Below are positions 35,192 through 44,727 of a stretch of 64,000 bases of DNA, one piece after another. Position 1 is the stretch's first letter; each line of letters opens with the position of its first letter. The position numbers and the translations under genes are program-made. Under the pieces are notes generated by a model. That model worked only from the letters and a program-made list of their open reading frames with translations. It did not search any database and was not told the DNA's origin. The DNA comes from Amanita rubescens (taxonomy: Eukaryota > Basidiomycota > Agaricomycetes > Agaricales > Amanitaceae): positions 62,001 to 126,000 of the forward strand of contig WION01000048.1 of the NCBI GenBank assembly GCA_015039365.1, given 5' to 3'.

Positions 35192-37101
35192 ATGCGACGA
35201 CATTCTAGCCGACAGCGTCGCCCTGCACTCAATCCCGCAGAAAGTCTTATACCTCTTACAGAACGAACCATGCCATCAGTCGGATCCACGGGGCCACCCA
35301 ATGACGCTGCTGTCGCGCCATCCAGTACCCCCATCATGGGCAACGGGGAAGATGGCACTGAAGAACACCTCCCATCACAGGCCCCACCCACAGGTATGTC
35401 TGCAGAAGTGGTTGTCATGCTCAATCCAAATCTGAGAGCTGGATAGGATCCCAGCCGGTCACTAACCACTCCGCCCAAATCCCTCAACGAGTCGGCGAAC
35501 CGAATGACGCCAAAGAATGGAAAGAAAATAAGATATTCTGGTGTGGATCCAGCGATCAACTTTTAGAGAAGACGTTAAAGGAAGCGGTTGAGATGGGAGA
35601 AAAGTTCGATAAGAAGCTTCTAGAGGAGATGCGAGTGCTGGGGATGCCGATCCCCCGTGCGACAGATCGTCCAGCATCGGGTACGAATGCGGTATCTAAT
35701 GGTGAATCCACCAGCCGTGTCCCACGCGCGACAGATCGTCCAGCATCGCGTACAAATGTGGTATCTAATGATGATACCACCGCCAGCCATGATGTCCCGC
35801 CGCCCAATGCTGATACTATATCGGTTCATAACGGGACTTCTGCAGTGACCTCGGCGAACGATCAAACCACTGCCACCACCGCCAGCCATGTCCCGCCGCC
35901 CAATGCTGATACGACATCGGTTCATAACGGGACTTCTGCAGTGACCTCGGCGAACGATCAAACCACTGGTGCCGGTGGTGCCAGCGCTCAACGTAACCAG
36001 GGCGAGCCATGGATCGTAGCCATTGGTCTTCAAAATGTGTCTGGTGAAATCGAACAGGTAGTCGTTTTGTTGCCACTTGGTCATGGCCCTACCGTAGCCA
36101 AGGTCCTGGATTGCCTCCGGGACGAACCCCAAGCCCGTGCTTTGCGTGCACGTTTGTCGCAAATGAAGTCAGATGCTGTCGAAATACGGACTGCAAAGAA
36201 ACCGCTGCATACCGCACAGATCGCCAAGTTTCGAGGCAAATGGGGCGACCAATCGGAATTATTGGGCAAGCTGGCTGATACTCAGCTAATGCGGCAGTTA
36301 GTCCCATGCGACAACTGTCAAGAAAGCGAAGACATACGGGCATTCGTGGGGTCCACCATTCCACGCACCACTCCAATTTTGGTGGTGTATATGTTTGAAC
36401 TTCTATCTGAAGAACCCTCGTACGCCAATCAAATTAGGCGGGCCGGAGAGGGTCAGGATGCGTCGTCCATCAATAATTCCGGCCTAGGCGCTGCCAGTCG
36501 TCTGGAGCCATCGTTCCCAGTCAATGTCGTTTTGACCAAAGAGACAGCGCGTCCTCAATTGACGGACGAAATATCTAAATATCTCGTTGCGATGAAAATC
36601 GAAGAGAACTTGCGGGTATACGAGCACCATGTACTCCAGCAGCCGGGAGTTGGCACGGTGTTTTCCACGATCGTCTTTGCAAGGCTCGTGGAAGCGGCGT
36701 GCGAACGCATAGGGATTCCATACCGCGATCGAGTACCGGTGTACCAGAAAAACCTGGTGAAACATGGAGCTTGGATGGCTTGCGTAGACCAAATCGTGCT
36801 TTTTTATGGTCAGAAATTAGCCTCCTGGGGATACAACGATTCAGCTCCAGCACCCTCCACTTTTGAAAACCACAGATCGTTGCACATGCGCGCCCTCAGA
36901 TGTCTTCGGACGGCCGAGAAAGGGAAGGGAAAAGAAAGCCTGGGAGAAGAGAGTGAAGCCTTATTGCGTTCGCTGAAAGAAATACTCCTTACCCCGCTAG
37001 ACCGGCTCGATGAGGTAGACGCCGTGTTTCCGTCTTTATACAATTTTAATGGCAGCGTTAACAAACTGCTAAAAGCGTTGGGAGGGAAGGCAAAGGAGTA
37101 G
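35192..37101 (+). CDS. element-borne protein with internal repeats, unknown function
   Basis: The proposed start is MRRHSSRQRRPALNPAES at 35192, with a first intron of about 100 bases beginning gtatgt after PPT. From about 35480 the frame is open to 37101: WKENKIFWCGSSDQLLEKTL, then a low-complexity part with tandem copies of RATDRPAS and of PPPNADTISVHNGTSAVTSA. A folded-looking part follows with VVLLPLGHGPTVAKVLDCLR, FRGKWGDQSELLGKL and DEISKYLVAMKIEENLRVYE. It ends FNGSVNKLLKALGGKAKE. No known domain is evident. It is divergent from the integrase, so it may be an accessory subunit for transposition or a regulator, which is inference. Confidence 0.62.
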
Positions 37102-37213
37102 TCAGACAAGCTGGAATAAGCGTCGCAAATTAAATGGCGTACCATTCTAACGAGAAATATACTATATTTTAGCATAGTATCAAACAAAGCTCTATGTCCC
37201 CTGAACTTGGATC

Positions 37214-37630
37214 GTTTTCAGAAAGGAGTAATCCGAACAATGCAATTGCAGCTTACCTGCCCAGCTCCCTGCGCAATACGCCCCAGTAGGAGGCGATCTG
37301 GACGTCGAAGTCACCTGCGCAATGGCGTACCCTCATTGTACGAAAGGGCGTCGCGTCATCAGTTGGATGCCCCCACTAGGAGGCGATCTGGACGCCGACA
37401 TATACCCTATCCGTACGATCGTGTTTTCAGTAAAAAGGAGTAATGCAATTGCAGCTTACCTGACCTGCTCCCAGCGCAATACGCCCCACTAGGAGGCGCT
37501 CTGGACGTCGAAGTCACCTGCGTAATGAAATACCCTCTTGGAACGTGGGGGCGTCATTAGTTGGACGCCCCCACTAGGAGGCAGCCTGGATGCCGACGCC
37601 CGACGTATACCATATCCGGACGATCGTTGA
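37214..37630 (+). repeat. two tandem copies of a ~210-base unit
   Basis: Copy 1 (37214-37422) and copy 2 (37423-37630) both begin near gttttcag...aggagtaat and share caattgcagcttacctg, gacgtcgaagtcacctgcg and atccggacgatcg-like ends. Each copy carries two instances of cccactaggaggcgatctgg, giving four in total. No open frame uses the region. Confidence 0.8.
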
Positions 37631-38440
37631 TACTGGTTTCTATAAATGGACGAGGCGGGCACATTTGCATGATCAATATAACGCTCGTCGAAGTCGCCCT
37701 CAATGCAAAAGAATGTAGAGTCGCCTAGCTCACAATCTCTCTTCTTCGAGCAATGAAACATGGACAGGAAAACACTGCAACATTCATGGTTTACAGGCCG
37801 TCTCTCAACAATCAGTCATTTGACAACCAGCTTCGGATTCGTGATGAGCGTGCTATTCCTCTACAGGAAATGAATGAAGTTCATGACATTGCATTGCTAT
37901 ATACTTTTATTTATTATACAGGAATGTCGTCGGCATCGCGTAGAATACTATGCCCCGTCTGGTACGACGGGGGACGAAAGGAAGGGCATCCGGAGTTTCC
38001 CGTCCTATTTAAGCCACGTCAACGATGCCGTTTGGGTTTGTTGACAGGACCGATTCCCCCGAATATTCTCGGGGATTCTCAACAACCTAACGTAGCCTAA
38101 CGTTAACAGTTTGCGCCCCATCAATGTGCCAACAGCAACGTAACGCGTGTACTTAAGCGAGCGAAAACCTTACGTTTTCTCTTTCGTACTTCCATCAGTA
38201 GCATCGTGTACCGTAGTAGAACGCGTATTATTACACTTGAGCATTCCAGTAGACATCAATAGTAAGTCTTGTCATTTGGCATGAGATAAAGCTTGAGTGG
38301 TCGAGAGCGTTCATGAGTTGACGGCATAAGTCAGATACTGACTGTCCTTTATTTAGAGAAGGACAGAATCGTGAAGGATGAGCGCCCAGGTAACACGCTA
38401 GAGTTTCGCATGCGGAAAAGCTCTGAAGCTTGTTAATAGA
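37631..38440. other. intergenic stretch within the element
   Basis: A 115-codon open frame at 37753-38100 is present but has no recognisable motif and no clear splice partners. The bases before 38441 are probably the promoter of the Spt5-like gene. Confidence 0.35.
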
Positions 38441-41400
38441 ATGACAAACGAACCCACAGTCCGGTGGAGAGAGATAATCGCAAGAAACGAAGGATTGCGG
38501 TACGTACGGGAGGCACTAACGCAGAAGTCCTCACTGATCCATTTCTTAGAAGCCTTTGGCAACCGAATTCCTGGACGTAGAAGCGGCAGACAGTGGATCC
38601 GGAGAAGAGTGGGCAGATTTTGAAGACGAGGGTGAGTTTAAACTATCGAAAAAAGTCATGTTTTTATTGCTCATATTATCTCAGCAATCGGGGACTTCAT
38701 CGACGATAACGTAGGAGAAACGGGGGATTCGGAAGAATCAGAAAGTAGCCAGGATGAAAGCGAAGCTGAGTGTAAGTCGACGGACACGTATTCTGTTCAG
38801 CCCGGGATAACTCATGTTGCATTAGCTGAACCGGGAGTTTACTGGGAGGACTTGCCCAAGGATCATCGCATGTTGGACGTGATTTCAAGCTACGAGGCCA
38901 GGAACGCCGCATCTGAGGCGACCAACGATTCCGCCCCACCAAAGTCGGACGTGGTGGATTCTTTGACAGAGCTTGTAAGCCGAATGCCCATGCCTTCTGA
39001 TCCAGGCGTTTGGAGGGTTCGCATATGGGTGAGCATGTTTTAATCATGGGGAGAGCTACTGTTAACGCGTTGGCGTTGCAGGAAGGTACTGGGGAAGAAA
39101 GCCTCTTTGTCCTCTCGGATCGTCTCAAGGCTCGCCCAAACTTGGCCATTTCGGTATTTTGGCCACCAGGCAGTGGGACCTGGATCTTCGTAGAAGCGAG
39201 TAAACGAGAGAACGTACAAGATCTGTGTAACCACTTGTCCACGATGCCTCACCCGTTGAAAATCGAATTCGTACCCGTCGAAGAACGTGTGCGTTCGCTG
39301 GACTGGCATCATCAACCCACACCCGCTGTGACCTCTCCATCATGGGCTAGACTCAAGAGGAAATGCGAATTGAAGGATCTGCTACGGATAGAGCCACATT
39401 TTGACAAGAGATTAATAAAATACGGAAAGGATCTGGCATACGTGTGCGGATGGTTGACGGAATCGTTGGTCCTGATCTGCCTTGTCCCGCGCTTATTGGT
39501 ACCAATCGATAGCGGCGCTTCTCTCGAACCGAGGCAGGGCGAAGAACATAAACGACCAAGAAAAAAACGCTTGCCCCGACTTTTGCATCCTAAACTGCTT
39601 GGAGATCCACAGGAGGCACTTGACATAATGCACATAATCGAGCCAAACGTGTGGTGGGTTCCGAAGAAAAGATACGAGCTGGAGAGGGTGGTATCTGGCG
39701 TGTACCAGCTAGCTAGACGCGGCTGGAAAAAATGCGTAAGGGGAGGGGACAATTTTATGCCACCTTTCGCATATTATTCTGTTCCTCCAGCAGCCCTGCG
39801 ATCGGCGAGTGTCGTGCCTAAATTAGGGGAACTGAAGTTGTTCGGCGAAGGGATGGCCATCGGAGCGCAGCAGCTAGGCTTCTCGGCTCCACATCCAGAC
39901 TTCTTACGGTGGTCATACGAGAATCATTTCGCCGCACCTCTTGATATGGGCCAGAAAGTGGAGGCTAAATTGATTGGGGGCATGATCCAAGGAGTCATCG
40001 AGGACATTCGCCATGATGAAGTTGTAGTGCGCACGCAAGACACCCGGGAGGAGCATGAAGTCCATCTTCATAGCGTCCGAAGATTCTACGAAGTCGGAGA
40101 CAAAGTCAAGGTCGTCAAATCGGCCCCCGTTGATAGTGAAGGATGGGTAATAGGTGTCCAGGATGATCTGGTAAATGTTTTCGATCGCAGACGGAAGGAA
40201 GAAGTATGAATTTGTGTCGCTGTCCGACGAGTACTGACCTGGGAAAAGTTTCAAGTGAAATCATGGCAACTCATCCCATACGATAGCTTTGAATGGGGTT
40301 TCGAACGGAAGATTCAAATCGGTGAGACGGTGCAGGTAATAGCGCCCATATCGCCATATTACCAACAAAACGGTCGAGTTTGCAACGTCTCCGACAGCCG
40401 TGTCGATGTGGTCGGCCACTTACCGAATACGCAGGTCTGTTCCTGTGTAAAGTGTGTTAGAAAATATCTGACAGCCGGATTACTATAGTTCTCGGTCCCT
40501 TACTGGTTCCTAGAGGTGGATGATGTCGTCAGTCCCGCAGGCGTTCAGCAGCAGCCGCGCCAACCGTGGGCTTCGTATGATCGTTATAAGGAGCTGATCA
40601 ATACGTGGGTCTTTGTCACCGGGAACATTCCCGAGAAAGGGTTATATGGCAGAATACGAGGCCATCTTGGGAATCAGATTATGCGCATCGAAGCGAGATC
40701 GGGAGCACGGATTGTGGATCTACATGTTAATTTCTTGATGAATGCGTAAGTGACTGAAAGAGTATATATATTCATGACGAAACTCATTTAATAATAGAGA
40801 CGACAAGGGTCGGGATCTAGAGACATATTACACTGAACTCTATCCAAAACCAGCTAGGGGGGGATACCGAATCCCCAATTTCATAAGAGTGCCAGAACGG
40901 TCAAGGACGCCAGGAGTTGATGAGCAGATCGACCAATCGGTTGCGGTCGGGGACGTTCTCGATATGCTTTTGCCTAATTCTGAATCCGCGACGGTCGATG
41001 ACCAGGCAGCTGTACCGTCGGTCTCAGAGGAAAACCAGGGTGGGTCTCCTAGCGTGTGATGTATTAACTGGAGCTCATGATGTACAGTTTATGCCGCTGA
41101 CTGGCTGATGAAAGACGGCTTAGTGACCAAGCGAATATGGGCCCACATTCGTAACTCCAACGCGTACCCAAATGGTTTTGCAAGGGGCTACTATGAAGGG
41201 GAGAGGGTCCTGATTTTGTCCGGTGAACGGGAGAACGAAATAGAAGTGAACGTTAAGCAGCGGACAATCATGATCCCATCCAGGTTCTTATGCCCACAGA
41301 TACCGACATCTAGGGGGCAGGACGTAGTTGTTATCAGCGGTGAAAACGTTGGCGAACAATTCCTCACTCGCAAGCAAAAGGAAGATGGCTCTTTTCCACT

Positions 41401-41476
41401 GGGTCGTCGGGGTCACAAAGGGTTACCGATATGCACTGTACAGGCGAGCAAACTGGCGAGATGCGATCCGGTGTAA
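38441..41476 (+). CDS. Spt5-like protein with acidic N-terminus, NGN and KOW domains
   Basis: About nine exons give roughly 880 residues. An acidic start (LATEFLDVEAADSGSGEEW, then IGDFIDDNVGE) recalls the acidic N-terminus of Spt5. An NGN-like domain follows: GVWRVRIWEGTGEESLFVL, then PNLAISVFWPPGSGTWIFVE. The KOW part has SWARLKRK, KYGKDLAYVCGW and ICLVPRLLVP, with further KOW-like segments at VEAKLIGGMIQGVIEDI, FVTGNIPEKGLYGRIRGHL, GYYEGERVLILSG and GQDVVVISG. Introns at 38506, 38632, 38772, 39027, 40204, 40435, 40747 and 41039 (approximate) remove stops and keep frame. Spt5 travels with RNA polymerase II and controls elongation. This copy is divergent and sits inside a transposon; C-terminal repeats for kinase control are not seen. 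It could promote or redirect transcription of the element, which is inference. Confidence 0.78.
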
Positions 41477-41577
41477 TGGATCGAGGACATTTTTAGATCA
41501 GTTATTTACAACCGTGAATCGAGGCGAAGGATATGTGATTAACTGCAATTAACCACTGCGAACGGGTGATCAAGCAA

Positions 41578-41850
41578 ACCGCTGATCGGGAGATCAACGG
41601 AAGAGGGGAGAGGGGCCTTCGATTCCCTATTATTTCGGGCGGCGGAGATCTGGGAAGAGATCTTCCGCAACGAGATACCGGCGGGCGAGCCGTACGCGAC
41701 GAACAAAGGAAGGTGATTACACCCAACCGTTGTGCACCGACGGAGCTAGGTCCGCTGATCGGGAGATCAACGGCAGGGGCCTTCAATTCCTTTTCCTTAT
41801 CATTTTGAGACAAGGCGGATGCTGGAAATAGATCTTGCGCAAAGAGAGAT
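41578..41850 (+). repeat. two imperfect direct repeats of ~175 bases
   Basis: gctgatcgggagatcaacgg occurs at 41580 and again near 41756, each followed by ggggccttc and later by agatctt(c/g)cgcaa. The repeated word contains the near-palindrome gatcgggagatc. Confidence 0.75.
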
Positions 41851-42079
41851 GGACGAGCACAGGAGCTGTAACAGGTGTTGCGAGTCACCGGCCTTCACGG
41901 CGGTCGACCGCATCATTTATTTCACGCCTAGGCAACGCATTAACTGATCACGCGTTTTGACAGAAAGGGATCAGAACACTGCCGGGATGGTAGCGTCCGG
42001 GCCGTGCAACCAATAGCTCGTATACTCTCCTGCTGACGATGGGAACCAATTGAATAGTTTCTACAACAAAGTAACGCTG

Positions 42080-42580
42080 TTATATTGGATCATTTACAGA
42101 AGACGACGCGGCGCCGTTATCCTCAGACGGAGCCGGTGACTCATATGGCACTACAAACCACTGAAACCAGTTGCAAGTATTGTCTTGGCGTAGAGACGGA
42201 CGGCTCACCTTTTTACCCCTTTTTACCAGTTGAACGCCCCTTTGGTGCATATGCAAAGCGTAATGACGGTCGACCATTAAAGAGAATGCATCTTGAACCT
42301 CAATATCCTTGATTGACTGCCATTCCTTGCTCGCCATATGCTGACGTAGATTTTCTGGCAGTGGTTCCAAATCCTCGTCGTGGAGGTCTAAAAAATCAAT
42401 GAAGTAATCGCAACCTGGACAATTCCACACGAAACGGCCGGATGGAATAGAAGGCGGCAGCCAGCAAAACCTCGGAACGCGTTCAACGAGGGCTGGGTTC
42501 GACATCTCGTCGTCAGAATCAGAGTATGAAGGCGTAGATGGTTCAGAAAAGTCAGAATCATCATCCGCGGTATGTGACAC
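42080..42580 (-). CDS. small acidic protein with a Cys2His2-like motif
   Basis: The frame encodes 166 residues: an acidic Ser-rich start (DDDSDFSEPSTPSYSDSDDE), then WNCPGCDYFIDFLDLHDE and, 40 residues on, RHYALHMHQRGV. The C-x2-C and H-x4-H spacing could form a zinc site, and FVWNCPGC resembles small fungal finger proteins I cannot name. A further upstream exon is possible, since the frame is open across the ATG (QDTPTVSHTADD after an acceptor near 42597). It lies between the Spt5-like gene and the inner inverted repeat, pointing toward the former. A DNA- or RNA-binding role is a guess. Confidence 0.5.
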   Translation of the reverse strand: MSHTADDDSDFSEPSTPSYSDSDDEMSNPALVERVPRFCWLPPSIPSGRFVWNCPGCDYFIDFLDLHDEDLEPLPENLRQHMASKEWQSIKDIEVQDAFSLMVDRHYALHMHQRGVQLVKRGKKVSRPSLRQDNTCNWFQWFVVPYESPAPSEDNGAASSSVNDPI

Positions 42581-43129
42581 AGTTGGCGTATCCTGATTAG
42601 AGTCTAACGGTGTGGTGAGGACAAGGCAACATTGTGGTAGGTCAGTTATAGAGAGAATACATACTCGTCATCGTGTAGGATGTGATAATGAGGCGGTTGG
42701 GAAGGTGACATTATTTATCTGATACGGAGGTAGCTCTGGTAAATGAAAAGGCGGGTTATATAAATCTGGTGTGATGGTCGTGATGTCTGATTTCTTTTAG
42801 GCGATCAGAGGTGGAACGACGCTGGGGTTGTCGCATGTGGTTTGACTTGAAGGTTTGAAAGGTATATCACAATCAACGAAGGAACAATTGCTATGTTGTA
42901 TTAATGTAAGTTATGTTAACACTCTCTACGTCGAAGTCTCAGGGTCCTGATACGTTTTCGGGTTCTGGTTCAGGAATAGATTTCCGACTGTGAAGCCTGT
43001 GGATGGGAAAATGATTTCATCACTCAAATTACCATTTGGCTGCTATTGTTAGGAGACGGGATAGGTCCCGGGATGAAGATTTACCGCGCTTTGCCACTGG
43101 TTTCATGATATATGTGATCAAGCTACATT
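42581..43129. other. element interior without a supported gene
   Basis: Only short frames occur, including 43036-43230. This part probably contains the promoter of the minus-strand finger gene. I see nothing else. Confidence 0.35.
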
Positions 43130-43690
43130 GGGCAATGGGTGACGTCACGAGAATAATGATCGGTGTTAGCGATTTGGGTCAAGTGCCAGTTCCATTCGCG
43201 CTCGCCGGCGTTGATATATCGTATTCTTAAGGATGATTGAGTTGATTCGACGACGTTCCCTGAAGTGACTGCATCGCCGTGAGCAGAGGGAAGGTGTGTT
43301 CGATCTCACTCTGCTTATTTAAATTCTCGCTAACCACCAGGGGCTCAGGAGAAGAGGAAGTCCGTGTACTGTTCCGCACACTATAATCTATTAGAATGCA
43401 GATGACTCATGCATGACGGAAGACTCGAGGAGGGTGAGTTGGATGACAGTTCAAAATACGCGTCACTCTAGGCCGCGCGAACCACAACCCTTATTTCGGT
43501 TGGTTATCATTCTGCTATCACTGCTATCAGTCACCACATCAGTATTTACACCACGTTCGAACGTGAGTACGGCTCTATTTACTCATTGGAACGGGAGAAA
43601 CTTCAACTATTATCTTTCAGTAATCCCTGCAACCGCAAAAGGTGAGTACAGTTCTATGATTGTCTTCAAGTGACCGCATCGCGTTGTTAA
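43130..43690 (-). repeat. inner inverted repeat, right arm
   Basis: This is the partner of 28590-29110 in inverted orientation. The arm includes a copy of the leader of the leftmost element gene. Confidence 0.85.
43413..43673 (+). pseudogene. truncated twin of the leftmost element gene's 5' end
   Basis: The plus strand reads RLVIILLSLLSVTTSVFTPR, followed by the same gtgagtac donor and tctttcag acceptor as the left copy. The ATG of the left copy is ATT here (near 43493), and the later exons are absent. It is a by-product of the inverted repeat. Confidence 0.65.
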
Positions 43691-43869
43691 TCGTATATTG
43701 CTACTTCACATAGTGCCTCTATACATAAATACAACTCAAATCAACATTGTAGTATGAAGTAAAAATCGTTGGTTGCTACATAATTAGTATTGTAGCAATG
43801 CGGCGTATACAAAATGGTACTTATATTTACAATAGTTGAGAAACTAACGATGGATTTAATGAGGACAAT

Positions 43870-44210
43870 GATATTGGGCAACGCGTGATTAACGCGTGAT
43901 TGTGGGTGGGCAATGCATAGGCAACGCATGGTGAAATCAGGCTAACGATTATTTTGCAACGACGAGGTGGGAGTTTTAGGAGGGATAATGAATGATCATC
44001 GCGTGATCATTCGTTTGTTTGGATATTAAGGAATGATCATCGCGTGATCATTCGGTTGTTGGGATATTCATCAGGGGTGTATCATGCATGGCAATGCATG
44101 ATCATGCGTGGTAATGCGTGATAACGCATGATAACGCGTGGCCACACGTGGCCACGCGTTGCCAACGAATGACCATGCGTTTGGGGTGTGATCACGCATG
44201 ATCATCAGGT
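43870..44210 (-). repeat. right subterminal palindromic array
   Basis: Repeated words include tgatcatcgcgtgatcatt (twice, near 43993 and 44035), gcatgataacgcgtggcca and cacgtggccacgcgttgcca. They match the left array in content and in distance from the element end. Confidence 0.8.
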
Positions 44211-44233
44211 TTGGCCCATCTTCGCGGAGTAAA
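44207..44233 (-). repeat. right terminal inverted repeat
   Basis: AGGTTTGGCCCATCTTCGCG is the inverted partner of the left end at 26976-26995, followed by gagtaaa and the ACCATAGT duplication. Confidence 0.75.
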
Positions 44234-44241
44234 ACCATAGT

Positions 44242-44419
44242 CCTCTTTTCCTCTATTCGTTTCCCTCTTTTCTACCTAGAAAAATACCACTAAACACATT
44301 AACATGCGCGTAAACGCGCATTACCCCACTATGTGACTTGTGTCACAATGCTTACTTGTATTAGTTTACTCCTTGCTCAAATGAAATCACCTTTATAATT
44401 AAAAAAAAAAAAAAAAAAA
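44242..44419 (+). mobile_element. LINE 3' untranslated region and poly(A), right part
   Basis: After the ACCATAGT duplication the LINE resumes with a non-coding tail of about 160 bases and ends in 19 A residues at 44401-44419. The 13-base target duplication follows at once. Joining 26969 to 44242 restores one uninterrupted LINE end. Confidence 0.85.
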
Positions 44420-44432
44420 GACCGTTAAGGAA
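44420..44432 (+). repeat. LINE target-site duplication, right copy
   Basis: GACCGTTAAGGAA is identical to 25344-25356. Confidence 0.85.
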
Positions 44433-44629
44433 AAGTCAGCCGTCGGTTACGACTTGGTCATCCGGTCATGACTTTTTGGTAACTTGACCACAACACAGCC
44501 ACTGGTTCAACGTAGTGCGCAGCAGTAATCACCGCACGTAACCTCGAGCTCAGGAATACCGTCACCCCCAGATAGAGAAATCGTTATAACAGCATTGAAA
44601 GTGTGATGTTCTACAACATATGTATATAA

Positions 44630-44720
44630 TAGATGAAACCGCTGGCAACGATTAGCAAGATGTAAGTGATACGATAGCATGCGCAATGACAATAAACAAT
44701 AGAATATCCAAAAAAAAGCA
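44630..44720 (+). repeat. dispersed repeat, second copy
   Basis: This copy matches 23880-23965 (gcgcaatgacaataaacaat and flanks). It abuts the 3' end of the minus-strand membrane-protein gene, which stops at 44728. Confidence 0.75.
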
Positions 44721-44727
44721 AGTCTCG

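Larger units (their letters stand above)
26970..44233. mobile_element. 17.26 kb terminal-inverted-repeat element carrying an integrase and an Spt5-like gene
   Basis: The ends are ATGTTGCGCGAAATTGGACC on the left and, inverted, TTTACTCCGCGAAGATGGGC on the right, sharing a core close to CGCGAA..TGG.CCAAACCT. ACCATAGT lies just outside both ends (26962-26969 and 44234-44241), and removing the element rejoins the LINE stop codon to its 3' tail, which fixes the borders well. Inside are subterminal palindromic arrays, a long inner inverted repeat, and genes at 27486-28798, 29307-32887, 33032-35097, 35192-37101, 38441-41476 and 42080-42580. The transposase candidate is the D,D35E integrase. I cannot place it in a named superfamily by eye; eukaryotic IS3- or Polinton-type integrases are the nearest comparison. 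Confidence 0.85.

Noticed and set aside
26970..44233. A Polinton/Maverick-type self-synthesising element or a virus-derived element
   Set aside because: The size and integrase would fit, but I find no family B DNA polymerase, packaging ATPase, protease or capsid-like protein.
26970..44233. A Starship-type element
   Set aside because: Those use a tyrosine recombinase with a DUF3435 domain. None is seen, and the ends here are inverted repeats with a D,D35E enzyme.
44401..44419. A simple poly(A) microsatellite
   Set aside because: It is followed at once by a 13-base sequence identical to that before the truncated LINE, so it is the LINE tail.
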